From: Synchiropus splendidus
Taxonomy: Eukaryota; Chordata; Actinopteri; Syngnathiformes; Callionymidae
Assembly: GCF_027744825.2 (NCBI RefSeq)
Contig: NC_071340.1
Location: 689,501-753,500, forward strand
Length of the DNA: 64,000 nt
Reading direction: 5' to 3'
In this document: positions 62,980-64,000 of the stretch, piece after piece
Layout: every line of letters begins with the position of its first letter
Position numbering within the stretch: position 1 is the stretch's first letter
The notes under the pieces: generated by a model
Seen by the model: the letters and a program-made list of their open reading frames with translations, nothing else
Told to the model about the DNA's origin: nothing
Databases searched by the model: none
Made by a program: the position numbers and the translations under genes

Positions 62980-63161
62980 CATCAAATCTAAGCTGTCTGA
63001 AGTGTTTTTCCAAAGTTATCAACACTTTTATGTTTGGCGTTCCGAAACCCACCTTATCTCAAAAGCGTTTTTGTGCATTGTGCCATAACTTTTCAGGGAA
63101 GCTTCAGAACATGAAATTTTAACCTCCCACTATAGCAGAAAGGGTCTTTCTAGTAGTTGCG
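62980..63161. repeat. Monomer with a 6-bp deletion (182 bp)
   Basis: At 63060/63061 the sequence passes from TTATCTC directly to AAAAGCG, where other monomers read TTATCTCAGGCTGAAAAGCG. Six bases are missing, including the first part of the left arm of inverted repeat 2. Downstream landmarks are shifted seven bases in total from the original grid. Confidence 0.9.
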
Positions 63162-63913
63162 CATCAAATCTAAACTGTCTGAAGTGTTTTTCCAAAGTTA
63201 TTAACACTTTTATGTTTGGCGTTCCGAAACCCACCTTATCTCAGGCTGAAAAGCGTTTTTGTGCATTGTGCCATAACTTTTCAGGAAAGCTTCAGAACAT
63301 GAAATTTTAACCTCCCACGATAGCAGAAAGTGTCTTTCTAGTAGTTGCACATCAAATCTAAACTGTCTGAAGTGTTTTTCCAAAGTTATTAACACTTTTA
63401 TGTTTGGCGTTCCGAAACCCACCTTATCTCAGGCTGAAAAGCGTTTTTGTGCATTGTGCCATAACTTTTCAGGAAAGCTTCAGAACATGAAATTTTAACC
63501 TCCCACGATAGCAGAAAGTGTCTTTCTAGTAGTTGCACATCAAATCTAAACTGTCTGAAGTGTTTTTCCAAAGTTATCAACACTTTTATGTTTGGCGTTC
63601 CGAAACCCACCTTATCTCAGGCTGAAAAGCGTTTTTACGCATTGTGCCATAACTTTTCAGGGAAGCTTCAGAACATGAAATTTTAACCTCCCACTATAGC
63701 AGAAAGGGTCTTTCTAGTAGTTGCACATCAAATCTAAGCTGTCTGAAGTGTTTTTCAAAAGTTATCAACACTTTTATGTTTGGCGTTCCGAAACCCACCT
63801 TATCTCAGGCTGAAAAGCGTTTTTTCGCATTGTGCCATAACTTTTCAGGGAAGCTTCAGAACATGAAATTTTAACCTCCCACTATAGCAGAAAGGGTCTT
63901 TCTAGTAGGTGCA

Positions 63914-64000
63914 CATCAAATCTAAGCTCTCTGAAGTGTTTTTCGAAAGTTATCAACACTTTTATGTTTGGCGTTCCGAAACCCACCTTATCTCAGGCTG
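63914..64000. repeat. Partial monomer at the window edge
   Basis: This is the first 87 bases of a D-type monomer (G13, C16, G32), cut by the window end in the middle of the left arm of inverted repeat 2. The array therefore continues beyond the window. Confidence 0.95.

Larger units (their letters stand above)
1..64000. repeat. 188-bp satellite DNA array filling the window
   Basis: The landmark ATGTTTGGCG occurs at 51, 239, 427 and so on with a 188-bp step across the window, always in the same orientation. About 340 complete monomers fit, and an 87-bp partial copy starts at 63914. Most monomers differ from the consensus at fewer than about ten positions, and the same substitutions recur in fixed combinations, which defines monomer classes. 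Consensus GC is about 39% by hand count, with CpGs at monomer positions 59, 64 and 93. Most monomers have the HindIII site AAGCTT (126-131), so a HindIII digest should give a 188-bp ladder. Long, homogenised, same-orientation arrays of this kind are known from centromeres and pericentromeres of animals and plants. The centromeric role and the taxon are inference; I do not recognise the family. Confidence 0.98.
58656..64000. repeat. Diverged right-hand satellite domain
   Basis: Variants not seen, or very rare, to the left are common here: CACGATA at 158 (near 59751, 59939, 61067, 62007, 62195, 63317, 63505), TC at 100-101 giving TTTTTTCGC (60260, 61200, 62516, 63826), CAGACTG (59301, 62684) and TTTCAACC (60848, 61788). 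Hybrid monomers are frequent: G13 with G32 at 59032 and 59408; G13, C16, C32 and T41 at 62604; G13 with C32 at 62980. The approximate order is B C hyb E hyb E E C B D A C d E D A C d E E A hyb A hyb E E C B D(partial). B-type monomers are scarce and the six-monomer unit is absent. Confidence 0.82.

Noticed and set aside
1..64000. CRISPR array
   Set aside because: The whole 188-bp unit is conserved. There are no short repeats separated by unique spacers and no cas genes.
1..64000. Transposable element insertions or LTRs within the array
   Set aside because: The monomer grid is unbroken apart from a 1-bp and a 6-bp deletion. There is no foreign sequence or target-site duplication.
1..64000. 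Assignment to a particular species or named satellite family
   Set aside because: I do not recognise the monomer. Monomer length and HindIII content alone fit many plants and animals, so naming one would be a guess.

Overview
The window is one uninterrupted tandem satellite-DNA array. A ~188-bp monomer repeats head to tail, always in the same orientation, from base 1 to base 64000: about 340 complete copies plus a partial one at the right edge. I see no unique sequence, gene, RNA gene, transposon, CRISPR array or inversion. Arrays of this size, with near-identical monomers arranged in higher-order repeats (HORs), are typical of eukaryotic centromeric or pericentromeric heterochromatin, so the source is most likely a eukaryotic chromosome from a long-read assembly. 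I do not recognise the monomer as a named satellite family and cannot give the species. The consensus is about 39% GC with three CpGs.

Monomer coordinates below are phased to start at CATCAAATCT (base 1). Recurrent diagnostic positions sort the monomers into seven classes. A: A13, G16, C32, C41, G100-T101, G125, T184. B: G13, A32, usually A125. C: A100-C101, usually G184. D: G13, C16, G32, G125. d: as D but A125, often with T170. E: as A but T41. F: as A but A125, sometimes with G56. The commonest ordered unit is E A B C d F (six monomers, 1128 bp), with shorter A B C D (752 bp) and E A B C D (940 bp) forms.

Layout: 1-13536 and 21621-34592 are two copies of the same ~13-kb block, offset by 112 to 115 monomers and differing mainly by whole-monomer gains and losses. 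13537-21620 is a rearranged spacer containing a 7/8-monomer tandem duplication (15229-18048). 34593-37788 carries more six-monomer units. 37789-55648 is built from three copies of a 17-monomer block (37789, 45309, 52453), a 12-monomer tandem pair (38917-43428), an 11-monomer duplication (43241 and 47377) and a third copy of part of the first block (49445-52640). 55649-64000 is a more diverged domain with private variants, hybrid monomers and the only two non-monomer-length indels I noticed: a 1-bp deletion near 58626 and a 6-bp deletion at 63060/63061.

No protein-coding capacity is credible. The few 70-codon reading frames exist only where a point change removes a stop codon that recurs in the monomer, and they begin at GTG or TTG. 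Any function would be structural. The monomer carries several short inverted repeats that are largely conserved across classes.
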